Shown one piece after another: positions 12,403 through 23,120 of a stretch of 64,000 bases of DNA. How positions within the stretch are numbered: position 1 is the first letter of the stretch; each line of letters begins with the position of its first letter. The notes beneath the pieces are model-generated. The model ran no database searches. It was not told the origin of the DNA and saw nothing but the letters and a program-made list of their open reading frames with translations. The stretch comes from Ceratotherium simum simum (taxonomy: Eukaryota > Chordata > Mammalia > Perissodactyla > Rhinocerotidae): assembly GCF_000283155.1 (NCBI RefSeq), contig NW_004454178.1, positions 23,907,800-23,971,799 on the forward strand. Reading direction: 5' to 3'. The position numbers and the translations under genes were made by a program.

Positions 12403-13855
12403 TCTGGCCCAACATGAATTACAATATCTAGTTGGACCTTTAGCTTTCTCTGCCTATTAACTCAGCTCAGCTTAGCACCCGTCTTGCTGAATCCTAGGCC
12501 CTGTGCTGGGTTCGGGGAAGACCACAGGAAGACAGCACTGTCTTGACCCCAAAAGGCTTGCAATCCAGAGGGAAAGACAGAGAAGAACAATGGAGGGGAC
12601 AGCAGGAGACAGGAGAATAACCTGGAATGTCTGTGAGCCGTGGAAAGGCAGTCTGTCCCCTGCATTTGCAAAGGAGCCTCAGGGCCTGTCTTTCAACATA
12701 ACTTGGCACCTGGACAAACCACCAGAGCCTATAGCTGCTGGGTGTTCTTAATTTGATTTACCATGACGACTGACATCAAAATATGCGATTTCACGCAGGT
12801 GTGCACTGTCCCTAAGGCCTCGGTGAATGATGCCCGGGACCTCGAGTTCTCACCCCACCTCTTCTGGTGTCCCCTACTCAACCTCATATATTTTCCACCA
12901 AAGCAAATGGCAGAAAAAAGTTATTCACCTTTTCCTGTGAGTAACCTGCACGTGTTCACATCTCCACAGACCACAGCTGCTTTTGAGAATGTATTGAAAA
13001 TATAACTACACAAGGAATCCAAAATAATGAGCCCCTAACTCACCTCCCTGGGTGTGACCATCCCTTTCCACTGTCTTTATGAAACTTTTCATTCTGAAAG
13101 TCATCTTGCTCCATGTAGAAAACTTGGAATACAAAGGAAAAGAACAAATATAGCCATGATCCCACTACCTAGAAGATATCAATTGTGAACATTCTGGTGG
13201 TTTCTTTTTGATGTCCTTCAAAGCCCTCAGAGAGAACAAGTCTGAACCTTTCCTTGAGACCCAAATCTGGTTTTACACGATGCTCACATTTCAGAATGTC
13301 TTTCCTCACCCAGGTTTTCGTTCTGCCAGTAACCACCTAAGTTTTTAGCCCAGTTATCCGAGTCCACATTGTCATCTATAACATAACCGGAGCAAGCCAG
13401 CTTTCTCAAATCCCACGATTCCGCTCTCTCTCTTTCTCCTTTTTACCTACACAGAACCATCATCGTGCTCTGTATAAAGATGCTTAGAAGCAGGAGAAAG
13501 AGAAGGAATCAGGAAAGCCCTGGGCTTCCAGGTGGTACCTAATGAGCCACACAGCGTTGGGCAACCGCCATCTTTTCCTACAAAATGACACTGAACTCTT
13601 ACTGCACAATGGAGTCACAGACAAGAGTTCTGCTTCTGGAATGCTCAGAACGAGGAGACATGCTTGGTGTTGTGGGAACATCATGGCTTTTGGAATCAAG
13701 AGGCCTGAGTATGAATTCCAGGCCCCTCTCTCACAAGTCATGAACCCCGAGAAAGCCACCCAACCTTCCTAAGCCTGGGAGTCCCGAAGAGCATCCACAG
13801 GAAGCACCTAGCATGGTCCCTCTTGCAGGAGCGGTAGAGATACAGGTTCAGAAGA
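12403..13855. other. Intron 6 sequence without recognised gene
   Basis: No supported exon or RNA gene. A short stretch near 13090-13210 resembles old L1-type 3' sequence. Confidence 0.35.
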
Positions 13856-13867
13856 AAGGCCAGCTTC

Positions 13868-14099
13868 CTTCTTTTTTTTTTTTTTTTGCAAGGAAGATCA
13901 GCCCTGAGCTAACATTCGTTGCCAATTCTCCTCTTTTTTGTTGAAGGAGACTGGCCCTGGGCCATCTTCCTCAACATCTGTGCCCATCTTCCTCTACTTT
14001 ATGTGGGACACCGCCACAGCATGGCCTGACAAGCCATGCGTAGGTGCGTGCCCAGGATCCGAACCTGTGAACCCCGGGCCGCGGAAGCGCAGTGCGCGC
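13868..14099 (-). mobile_element. ERE-type SINE, minus strand
   Basis: Poly(T) tail at 13871-13887, aaggaagatcagccctgagctaac, a doubled tail segment with gccatcttcctcaacatctgtgcc, then ccgaacctgtgaaccccgggcc (the B-box side). It is flanked by a perfect 12-bp duplication aaggccagcttc at 13856-13867 and 14100-14111. The tRNA-like head is slightly truncated. Confidence 0.92.
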
Positions 14100-14869
14100 A
14101 AGGCCAGCTTCTAAAGGAGTGACGAGTGGTGGGAGCTGGTGGCGGCCCGAGGGCCTAGGAGATCCAGGCAGGGACAGCGTGGGGGCTGGAGCGGGGAGAG
14201 ACTCGCACTGCCTTTGGCGCACAGCTGAGACATTCACTTTTCCCTGATTTTCTGCCTGGCTCCAAACACGCTACTCGCCCTCAGTAAATTTCTGCTCATT
14301 GCCGGACGCTCTACTGGGCACTGAGTCCGGTCACTCTCTCCACTGCAGGTTAGTTCTCGAGTCCCCTCCAGGGTAAATTCCCCAGCCCTAGATTGGCGTA
14401 AACCCGGTAAGGGGTGGGGGTAACAAGAGACAAGGAGTCTGGAGGTCTCCCCAGGTCCACACACCTTCAAATGACAAAGCTTAACTCGCAGAACTGTACA
14501 CAAAAGGGTGAATTTTACTGCATTTAAATTATAGCTTAATTTTTAAAATGAAAAAAATGAACCAAGCCTTCCAGACCTCTGCCGGTGATCTGTTGACAAG
14601 CTGATCCCCGCCCCCCGCCCAGGAGACTGAAGCACATTCCACCCTGTCTTCTTCTGTTTGCCTGCCCTGTTATTTTCCCCTCAGCTTTATCCCCACCCCC
14701 ACCCCTCGCAGCCCTCCTCTCCTGCCTCAGCCACCAGCCGTCTCTCCTCTGTAGACTAAAAATGCAGCATTTTGAAACGATGCTCGCGGCTGTGAATATA
14801 AAGGCCCCAGATCCAGGAATGCGGACTGCAAATTGTGTGTCTGAGAACGTAATGGCCTTCCTATATGCT

Positions 14870-15105
14870 TCAAGTAATTCCTACATGAGTGCATCATATG
14901 CTACACATTGTTCTAAGGGCTTTCAGGTATTAATCTATGAGGTTATCTGACCTACGAGGTAGGTACTATTAACATCTTCCTTTTCAGATGAGGCAATGGA
15001 GGCACAGAGAGGTTAAGTAACTGGTTCAAGGTCACACAGCCTGTAAATGCTGGAGCTAGGCTTTGAACCCAGGCAGCCTGGCTCTAGCACCTCTACTTCT
15101 GTGCA
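14870..15105 (-). repeat. MIR SINE
   Basis: Good reverse MIR: gaggtaggtactattaacatc, cagatgaggcaatggaggcacagagaggttaag, aggtcacacagcctgtaaatg, tttgaacccaggcagcctggctc. Confidence 0.85.
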
Positions 15106-15849
15106 CATGTGCGTGTGTGTGGCATTTATAATGTATTTGTTTATTATACATAACTTAATAGATACCATCACATCATAAGATGAAAAGGCAGTGGTATTTT
15201 AATTTCCAGCCAGGCTCACCCTGCTTTCTCCTCTTAACCATCACCTCAGATTGATCGTGTGCTGGTTTAAAAAATGGAATAAAGCACCTAATTTACCTTA
15301 CTTTCAGATTCCTTAAGATTACATAGATTAGAAGGAATCTGCTGAAGTCGGAGGAGAAATGCCACTGGGCCACTCCTGGAGCTGTTACCCTATTTGGGGA
15401 TGTTCCTTCTCTCTGGATTGAAGGATGAGCTGGACGTCAGACATAGTTTCAACAAAGTAAGGGACAAAATGTAGGAGAAAATGGCACTGCTCCACAACAA
15501 GGCAATCTGCAGAGACTCGAAGGCCTAGGATCAGCCCCGGTTTTCTGAGTTGATGGCCACTCAGGAGGCTCTGATGCCCGTAAAGGAAATGAGGAAGTGA
15601 CTGCTCATCTTCGGTGACCAGAGCCCACAGTCCCATGGCCTGGCTGTGGGCAGGCAGCCTACCCGGGCTTCAGGGCTCTCACATAACCCTAAGGGGTTGG
15701 ATGAGGGCACTTCAAGACCCTTTGATGATACTTAAAGTGAAGCTCATCCATGGATCTTGAAACTTAGATGACAGTTTATGACAGATCCCAAGCCAAGAGA
15801 AATACCAATTATAGTAAGATATATCTGAAAACAAGTGTCCTCGTGACTG

Positions 15850-16058
15850 AGCCGTCCAATATGGTAGCCACTAACAACATGTGGCTATCTAAACTTAATT
15901 TTAAGTTAATTAAAATAAAACTAAATTAAAAATCAGATCCTCAGTCGTCCCAACCCCCTTTCAAGTACTCAATAGCCACATGTGGCCAGTGGCTGCTGTA
16001 GTGGACAGCGCAGATCCACCATCTCCGCCACCGCCGAAAGTCCTATTGGACAGCGGTG
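15850..16058. mobile_element. Old hAT-like MITE
   Basis: Terminal inverted repeats around ccgtccaatatgg (left) and cctattggacagcgg (right), with atagccacatgtggccagtgg inside. This matches the common mammalian MITE whose ends read ctgtccaata. An internal AT stretch separates the arms. No transposase. Confidence 0.6.
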
Positions 16059-16154
16059 GTCTAGAGTAATACGAACTTCCTCAGTTTTGTCCTTCATTAT
16101 GAACGTTACCAGTGAATGGAAGGGAGACGAGCGATTATCTCGTGGGGTCATTGA

Positions 16155-16612
16155 GGGTTGTAGCAGGCTGAATAATGGCCCCCCACAATATTGGGTCCTA
16201 ATCCCTGGATCCTGGAAATGTTATCTTATCTGGAAGAAGGGTCTTTGTAGATGGGATTAAATTAAGAATCTTGAGATGAGATTATCCTGGATTATCGGTG
16301 GGCCCTAAATGCAATCACAAGTGTCCTCATAGGAGAGGAGCACAGGGAGATGAGACACACACAGAACAGCAGGAGGCCACGTGACCACAGAGGCAGAGAC
16401 TGGAGTGATGTGGCCACAAGTCAAGGAAAGCTGGCAGCTTCCAGAAGCTGGAAAAGGCAAGGAACAGACTATCCTCTAGAGCTTTTGGAGGGAGCACAGT
16501 CCTGCCGACACCTCGATTTCAGACTTCTGACTTCCTGAACTGGGAGAAAATAAGTTTCTATTAGTTTAAGCCACCAAGGTTGTGGTAATTTGTTACACCA
16601 GCAATAGCAAAT
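16155..16612 (+). mobile_element. MLT1-type MaLR LTR
   Basis: Plus-strand LTR: gctgaataatggccccccac, gaagaagggtctttgtagatg, atcttgagatgagattatcctgg, gtgggccctaaatgcaatcac, gaagctggaaaaggcaagg, ending agtttaagccaccaaggttgtggtaatttgttac. Solo, with no internal region. Confidence 0.8.
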
Positions 16613-16617
16613 TAATT

Positions 16618-17024
16618 TGTTGTTAGTGCCGGTGAGCTGATTCTGACTCCTAGTGACCCTGGGGACAGCAGAGCGGGACCCTACCCAGTCTTTTTGTGCT
16701 ATCCTCTCACCTCCTGGTGCCGTATCAGACAATGCTCCACTGCTATTCATAGCATTTTCACGGACAATTTTTTTTGGAAGTGATGGCCAGGTCCTTCTTC
16801 CTAGTCTGTCTAGTCTGGAAGCTCTGCTGAAACCTGTCCACCCTGGGCGACCCTGCTGCTACTGGAAATCTCGGTGGCAGAGCTTTCAGCATCACAGCCA
16901 CACGCAGCCATCGCAATATGACAATCGACAGATGGGTAGCGTGGTTCCCTGACCAGGAAACAAACTCAGGTGGCCGCAGAGAGAGCACTGAATCTTAACC
17001 ACTTTGACCACCGGGGCCGGCTAG
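16618..17024 (-). mobile_element. Long tRNA-derived SINE, minus strand
   Basis: The head at the right end reads, on the minus strand, GGCCGGCCCCGGTGGTCAAAG then GTGGTTAAGATTCAG. The tail at the left ends in agctcaccggcactaacaac. Flanking aaattaat (16610-16617 and 17025-17032) is a probable target duplication. It is longer than the ordinary ERE copies here and differs in body, so it is a separate subfamily. Name uncertain. Confidence 0.65.
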
Positions 17025-17039
17025 GAAATTAATAGAAGG

Positions 17040-17128
17040 GTTAAATTAGTTACGTAGAAAGCACTTAGAATTCTTGGTACAAAAAAAGTGCTCAATAAAT
17101 GTTAGTCTCTATTATTATTATTACTGAA
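17040..17128 (+). repeat. MIR SINE 3' end
   Basis: Short plus-strand MIR end: gaaagcacttagaattcttgg, gtgctcaataaatgttag and the ttattattattatta tail. Confidence 0.7.
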
Positions 17129-17774
17129 TACACATCTAAAATATCCAATCACCAAAATGGTTCTAATTACAAGGGTGGCCAGGGGTGAGTTACGGGGAAT
17201 GAGCCCCACATTTGAGTTAGGACTCTGGGGGTGTGAGGAGGGACTGAAGTTTGAGTAGAAGAAGTCAGTGCTGGCTTGATGAACAACTGAAGCACCCGCC
17301 AACTGAAATCATGTTTCCAGGACTGTAATATTTGACAAAAATAGCTAGTTTAAATAGTTCAGCCCGTACAAAAGACAATAAACGCATCGGCCACACTATC
17401 CAGAAGATTCTAAGCCCCTAGGGCATAAGTGTGAAGCAAAGAGCAACATACCAGAAGAGGGGGCATAAGGGTGAACTAGCTGAGGGCCTGGTGCCTCCCT
17501 TTGCTCCACTGGGTGGGACAGAGACGTCAGAGTGTGGCCACTGGCATGGGAGAAAGCATCAGCTCTGTTTTCACCACAACTCTATAGCCAAGAAGATCCC
17601 AGAGAATCAACTGAAAAACTATGAGAACTAACCTGAGAGTTTGGGAAGGTAATGGCGCAAATTACATAAAAGTATGCAACTGATAATAAGAGAAAATAAC
17701 ATTTGGAGAAAATCTCATTTAAAATAGGAAAAATACCTATAAAATTCATAACTTCAACAAGAAACTCGTGGGGC

Positions 17775-17930
17775 CTGGGGATTTCATTTGCACCATCTCA
17801 TTGAATCCCCACAACCACCGTGGGCAGCAGGTGCTCTTACTGCCTTTCACAGACAGCCAGGATGAGGCTCAGAGCAGCGACACCCAGGGCACAGGGCCAG
17901 CCAGGGTGCGGTTAGTAGAAACCGAGCAAG
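17775..17930 (-). repeat. MIR SINE
   Basis: Reverse MIR: catctcattgaatccccacaaccac, gggcagcaggtgctcttac, aggatgaggctcagagcag, cacagggccagccagggtg. Confidence 0.6.
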
Positions 17931-17953
17931 GGGTTCTTAACGGCTGTATTATT

Positions 17954-18057
17954 TTTCTCCTTCTCTCTCTCTCTTCTCTCTTCTCTATTTTCTCTCTCTC
18001 TCTCTCTGTCTCTCTGTCTCTCTCTCTCTCCCTCCCTCCCTCCCTCCCTTCTTTCCT
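17954..18057. repeat. CT-rich microsatellite
   Basis: Uninterrupted polypyrimidine tract of (CT)n, (CTGT) and (CCCT)n blocks on the plus strand, ending in cccttctttcct. A simple repeat and potential H-DNA-forming mirror tract. Confidence 0.9.
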
Positions 18058-18099
18058 AGCTTTCCTATAGGTCAGTTAAAAAGTAAAAAAGTAAAAAGA

Positions 18100-18575
18100 C
18101 ACTATGAAGGGAAGTGGATAAATGACAGGGCAGTTCACAGAAGAAGAAATGCCATTGAGAAAAACCCAAAAGATTTCAACCTCCTTATTAATGAAATAGA
18201 TGCAAATTAAAAGATTACTGAGGTAGCATTTTTTGTCTTATCAATTTGACAAAAGATTAAAAAGACAATAATCAATTCCTTAACTAGTGCATCCATGCAA
18301 TAGAATGTTAAGCAATCATTAAAAAGGACATGGGAAAATCCAATGTTAAATTTTAAAAAGTTAGAAAAAGGATTCATGAAATTGTCATTAAAGTATACGT
18401 ATGTGAGAGAGAAAAAGACTGGAAGGAAATTTTTCAAAAATTTTTACAGTAGCTATCTCTGTATGCTGAAATTATAGATAATTTTAATTTTCTTCCTTAA
18501 ACTCTTCTCTGTCCTGCAAATTTTCTACAATGAGCATGTATTACTTTTAACATTGGGAAAAATACTTCCTTTAAA
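18100..18575 (+). repeat. Old L1 (L1M) 3' end
   Basis: Plus-strand ancient L1 tail: ttgacaaaagattaaaaagac, aatagaatgttaagcaatcatt, and the typical end attttctacaatgagcatgtattacttttaacattggg. Confidence 0.7.
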
Positions 18576-19321
18576 GTAATTTAAAAATTGACTTAAAAAA
18601 CAAATCCTAATAACACCCCTTTTGGCAACTGTAAGTATTGACTAAATGAGCTCACAATAAGTATTCTAAATTGTGGGAGGATATATGAATTGTAACTTCT
18701 AGTAATTTTTTAAGTTGTCATTGTGTGTCCTCGTGGAATTTACCCTGAGGACTGATCGTGTTTCATGTTTCAAAAGACAATATTTGCTTTTTCTTTGTCT
18801 TTGATTTAAAAAAGCAAGGAAAAGGATTTTATTAAAGTCCATCAGATAAATGTAATCCAATTACGAAACTAAATTTGCCCTCGACCCTACATTACTTCAA
18901 AAAGAGGAGTCTTTACATCTCTGTGAATTACACACAGCAGATCCATGGGAGCTGCTCTGACTTGGCCTCTGAACTGTCAGGTCAGCAACACTGGGATGAA
19001 GAGTTCTGGAGGGGAGCGGCCAGCGAGGGCTGGGTCTTCAAAAGAAGCCCATAACCCCTGAGACAGAAGGGGCCGCCCCAGGGCAACATCAGGGTCTGCA
19101 CAAGTCTCCCCTGACCCTCCCAGAACCTCAGGTCGGGGAAACAACGCACATTTACCACCAGCCTCACGGCTCCCTCTTCTTTCATCAAAAGACAATTTCC
19201 AAGAGTGTTCTGCAGCAATTGCATTAATCTATTTTTCTAAAATTAGGATTTTTAAAAATTTAAAATGTTTATTTGGGATCATCCCAAATTGATTGCTTGT
19301 CTTTCTTATAATATATATTTC

Positions 19322-19513
19322 TTTCTTTCTTTTTTGTGAGGAAGATTAGCCCTGAGCTAACATCTGTGCCCATCTTCCTCTACTTTATATGGGACACCGC
19401 CACAGCATGGCTTGACAAGCAGTGCATCAGTGCGCCCGAGATCCAAACCTGCGAACCCCGGGCCTCCGAAGCGCAGCGTGAGAACTTAACCGCTACGCCA
19501 CCTGGCCAGCTCC
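19322..19513 (-). mobile_element. ERE-type SINE, minus strand
   Basis: gaggaagattagccctgagctaacatctgtgcc, then gggacaccgccacagcatggcttgacaag, ccgggcctccgaagcgcag and taaccgctacgccacctggcc at the head. Flanked by imperfect repeats cttataatatatatttc and cttacaatgtatttttag. Confidence 0.88.
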
Positions 19514-20330
19514 CTTACAATGTATTTTTAGCTAGGCTTTTTAGTATAAAAATAATACTAAAAAAAGACTTCTAACAGTACAGAAGAACATAAAAAGTAC
19601 CACCACTGCGCTGGTCCCCAGAGGCAGCCATGCTAACGTTTCTAGTGTAGCCTTCCAGAAATTTTCCATGCATACACAAACATACTTAATAAGTTAAATG
19701 TGTGTATGAATATATATATGTATATATGTATGTGTATATTTTACATATTTTAGCTTATTTGGGGTTATAATTGTACACAGTGCTTTCAACTTGGCTTTGT
19801 CACCTAACAATAAATTGGATTTTAAAATGTGTATATAAAAGTAAAGAATCATTTCATTTATAGAAAACGTATTTATGGACACCTGTTCTCTGAAGTGGAC
19901 ACCTAGTCTCTGAAAGGGAGAGAAGTGCCTGATAACAGAAGTTCATGAACCCAGGGCATATCATTCTCATTAATATGAAAATGAAGGTTTTAATTATAAA
20001 CCAATGTGATTTAATCAGAAGACTCAATTCTTTTGACACAATGCCTTTCTACCTAAATTTTCACGATTGCACAAAATCATCCCAAGTATATTTCCTCCAG
20101 ATACAATTAAGTAATTGGATCAGAATGAAAAACTGCAATACTGTTTGCTTGCACAATTCACTGCTCATACATGAAATTTCTATACCACTCTTCTCTTCTC
20201 AGCAGAAGGCACGGTCCAAATGGGTCTTGCCATTTATCTGGGGCAGGGAGCATATGAATGACCAGATGGTTAGAATACAGTAGAAATAACGATGGCTTGC
20301 ACATGGAGGTCTGAGCCATCTGCATTTCTT

Positions 20331-21324
20331 TTATTTTTATTTTATTTTAAAAATTATTTTATTGAGGTCATATTGGCTTGTAATATTGTGTAAATTTCAG
20401 GTGTACATTATTATATAACAGTTACTGTATAGACTGCATTGTCTTTACCACCAATAGTCTACTTTTTATCTGTCACCATGCATATGTGCCCCTTTATCCC
20501 TCTCGACCTCCCCCCACCCCCGTCCCCTCTGGTAACCACTAATCTGTTATCTTTGTCCATCTGTTTGTTTATCTTTCACATATGAGTGAAATCATAGGGT
20601 GTTTGTCTTTCCTTGTCTGGCTTATTTCACTTAACATAATACCCTCTAGGTCCATCCATATTGTCGCAAATGGCAAGATTTTCTTTTTTTTTATGGCTGA
20701 GTAGTATTCCATCGTATACATATAACACATCTTCTTTATCCATTCATCCATTGATGGGCACTTGGGTTGCTTCCATGTCTTGACTATTATGAACAATGCT
20801 GCGATGAACATAGGGGTACATAACTCTCTTTGAATTGTTGATTTCATGTTCTTTGGATAAATACCCAGTAGTGGGATAGCTGGATCAGGTGGTAGTTCTA
20901 TTTAATTTTTTGAGAACTCTCCATACTGTTTTCCATAGCGGCTGCACCAGTTTGCATTCCTGTCATCAGTGTATGAGGGTTCCCTGTTCTCCGCATCCTC
21001 TCCAACATTTGTTATTGCTTGTCTTGTTAATTATAGCCATTCTGACAGGTGTAAGGTGATATCTCACTGTAGTTTTAATTTGAGGAAACCATGAACAAAA
21101 CAAGAAGACAACCCACCAATTGGGAGAAAATATTTGCAAATCATATATCTGACGAGGGGTTAATTTCCAAAATATATAAAGAACTCATACAACTCAACAA
21201 CAGAAAACAAACAACCCAATCAAAAAATGGGCAGAGGATATGAACCAACATTTTTCCAAAGAAGATATATGGATGGGCAACAGGCACATGAAAAGATGTT
21301 CAACATCACTAATTATTAGGGACA
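20331..21324 (-). mobile_element. L1 insertion with inverted 5' half (twin priming)
   Basis: The left part (20331-21082) is the L1 3' end on the minus strand, with its A-tail read as the T-rich start. The right part (21083-21320) is L1 sequence from just upstream but in plus orientation (aaccatgaacaaaacaagaag to aacatcactaattattaggg). Perfect target duplication tgcatttctt at 20321-20330 and 21325-21334. Only a few bases of L1 appear missing at the inversion point. Confidence 0.9.
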
Positions 21325-21342
21325 TGCATTTCTTAACAACTC

Positions 21343-21482
21343 CATGAAGTAGGTATGAGTCTTGTCCTCATATCACAGATGAGGAAACTGACCCAGAGAA
21401 GCTAACCAGCTTGCCCAAGGCTACACGGCTAATTCTCGGGAAGCAGGGATCCAGTCTGTGTTCTTAATCATTATGCAAACTG
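21343..21482 (-). repeat. MIR SINE
   Basis: Reverse MIR: catgaagtaggtatgagtc, cagatgaggaaactgacccagagaag, cttgcccaaggctacacgg, cttaatcattatgcaaactgcctgg. Confidence 0.75.
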
Positions 21483-21489
21483 CCTGGAG

Positions 21490-22910
21490 GAGGAGTGGGG
21501 GGTGGGGGGTGCGCTATCAGAGCTCAAGGAGGAGACAGGGAGGAATCGAGGAGGAAGCACTCAGGGAGGGTTTCAAAAAGAATCTCGACTTGAACAAGAA
21601 GTTAGTGAGGCAGAGAGGTGGGGGAAGGGAAGAGAAGGTGGACATGTGGGGACACCACCCGAGGCCTTGAGCCCCACCTCTAAGGGTCTCAGCCAAGGAG
21701 GGGGGTGAGTGTTGAGACCCCAGCAGAAACCCCAGAGTGGCTGAAGAGCATCTAGGAACACCTGTGCTTGTCTTCCTGTGTGTACAGCATGGTGAGGGGG
21801 TTGGATGGCAGCAAGGAGGAGGGGACCTGCTGGGTGAGGGTCTGAGAGAGCCTGCCCATCCCCTGATGCCTGGGCATGGCACCACCTGTGCTCCTGGGGA
21901 CACCAGTGTCCCGAGAGAACCAGCATCCCAAAGAGGGTGGGCTTCGAAATGAGAGGCCTGGATTGCAAGTGCCCAGGGACGTGGGGCGGGGGGTGGGGCA
22001 TAGCAGAAACCACAGGTTGCCTACCACAGATATAAACATCTTTGAATGTAATTTTTGAGAGGAGATTTGATTTTCTGTTGCCAGCCAATTAAATTCTCTG
22101 GTCCTGATGAGCCAACCAAAGTTGGTGTTTGGGCATTTCTGAACCTAACGTGATATGGCACAGTACCCATTAAAGAAAACAGATGGCCAGGTCTGGCCTC
22201 CATGGCTCTGGAACTCATCACAATAATCTGCCCTCTTTCCTTTCCCTCTGGAAATAAAATAGATTTTAAAGCTGCTCTGATTGGGTTACCTACAATGAGT
22301 TTGTTCTATTGTATGTACTTCTCTAATAAAGAATACCTTTCAAAAACCATCTTTGGTAAACGAGCTTTAAATCATTTAACATTTCATTTAAGACATTAAA
22401 GAAGACGCCTAATACAGGAAGGCCTGGGTCTTGTCCCCAGAACTACTATCCACCCATCATTTCATGGGGGCCTGGGGGCCAGGTGGCAGGTCCTGAAGTC
22501 AGCAGCTGCCTCAAAGGATTTTGACAGTTAGGGACCATGATTGAGAAGTAGAGAGGCCGGCCATATGCCAGAAGGGAAGGGCAATACGATCTACCTATGG
22601 TTGGATCCTTTGGCTTTTGGACAGACCTGGCCTGTGAAATCCTACCATCATGGGGCTACGTCATCCACTCACGATGTTCAATTCCATGTAGTCATAGAAG
22701 GATTATACAGACTGTATTTTAAAAAAAGATACCAGTAATTTCATTAAAAAAAATTTGTTCCTGAATTCTTAGCCTTGACATTTCACTTTTCCAAAATGAT
22801 GACAAAAACCCTCAAGACTCTATATCAACACGCTTCTGTGCTTAAAAACATACAAGAACCTCAACTGCTACAGAAGAGCCTGTGGGGACATACCACTATG
22901 TCACTCATGC
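21490..22910. other. GC-richer intron 6 stretch next to exon 6, no gene recognised
   Basis: Purine-rich plus strand at 21490-21720 and a four-run G tract at 21976-21998 (GGG, GGGG, GGGGGG, GGGG) that could form a G-quadruplex. A 171-codon minus frame (21573-22088) overlaps other frames of similar length and has low-complexity Pro/Ser-rich composition, so it is not taken as a gene. Confidence 0.4.
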
Positions 22911-22914
22911 TCAC

Positions 22915-23120
22915 CTGCATTCGATGAACCAACGCCGGATCTGGTCTTGAAGGTTCTCCTTGATGTCTGGACCTTCCACTAGTTTCAGGTCGTCCTTGAT
23001 TGTAACCAGGGCTTCTCTGTAGTCCTCTTCATGCTTGATCTGCACCTCATCCCGCAGGCGGGTCACTTTTTCAGCCTGGATTACTGTAGCACTGACTTCA
23101 CTAAACAGAGGAGGCGGACT
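22915..23120 (-). CDS. IQCA1: IQCA1 coding exon 6
   Basis: A 206-bp exon with acceptor gcttatattttcag and donor GCAG|GTGAGC. It starts in phase 0, encodes 68 complete codons (residues about 240-307) and ends with two bases of the next codon. It begins [19 protein letters not shown], which contains a further IQ-like pair near residue 253, and ends with [15 protein letters not shown], a well-conserved family block. The stretch between is a charged helix ([25 protein letters not shown]). The continuation (the start of the lysine-rich linker and the AAA module) is in exons left of the window. The 19-kb intron before it is the longest fully contained one. Confidence 0.95.

Noticed and set aside
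17954..18057. Regularly repeated CT blocks, considered as an array of spaced repeats
   Set aside because: Simple polypyrimidine microsatellite without unique spacers.
21573..22088. 171-codon minus frame
   Set aside because: Overlaps similar-length frames on the same strand in a G/C-rich region. Composition is low-complexity (Pro, Ser, His) and no family is recognised.
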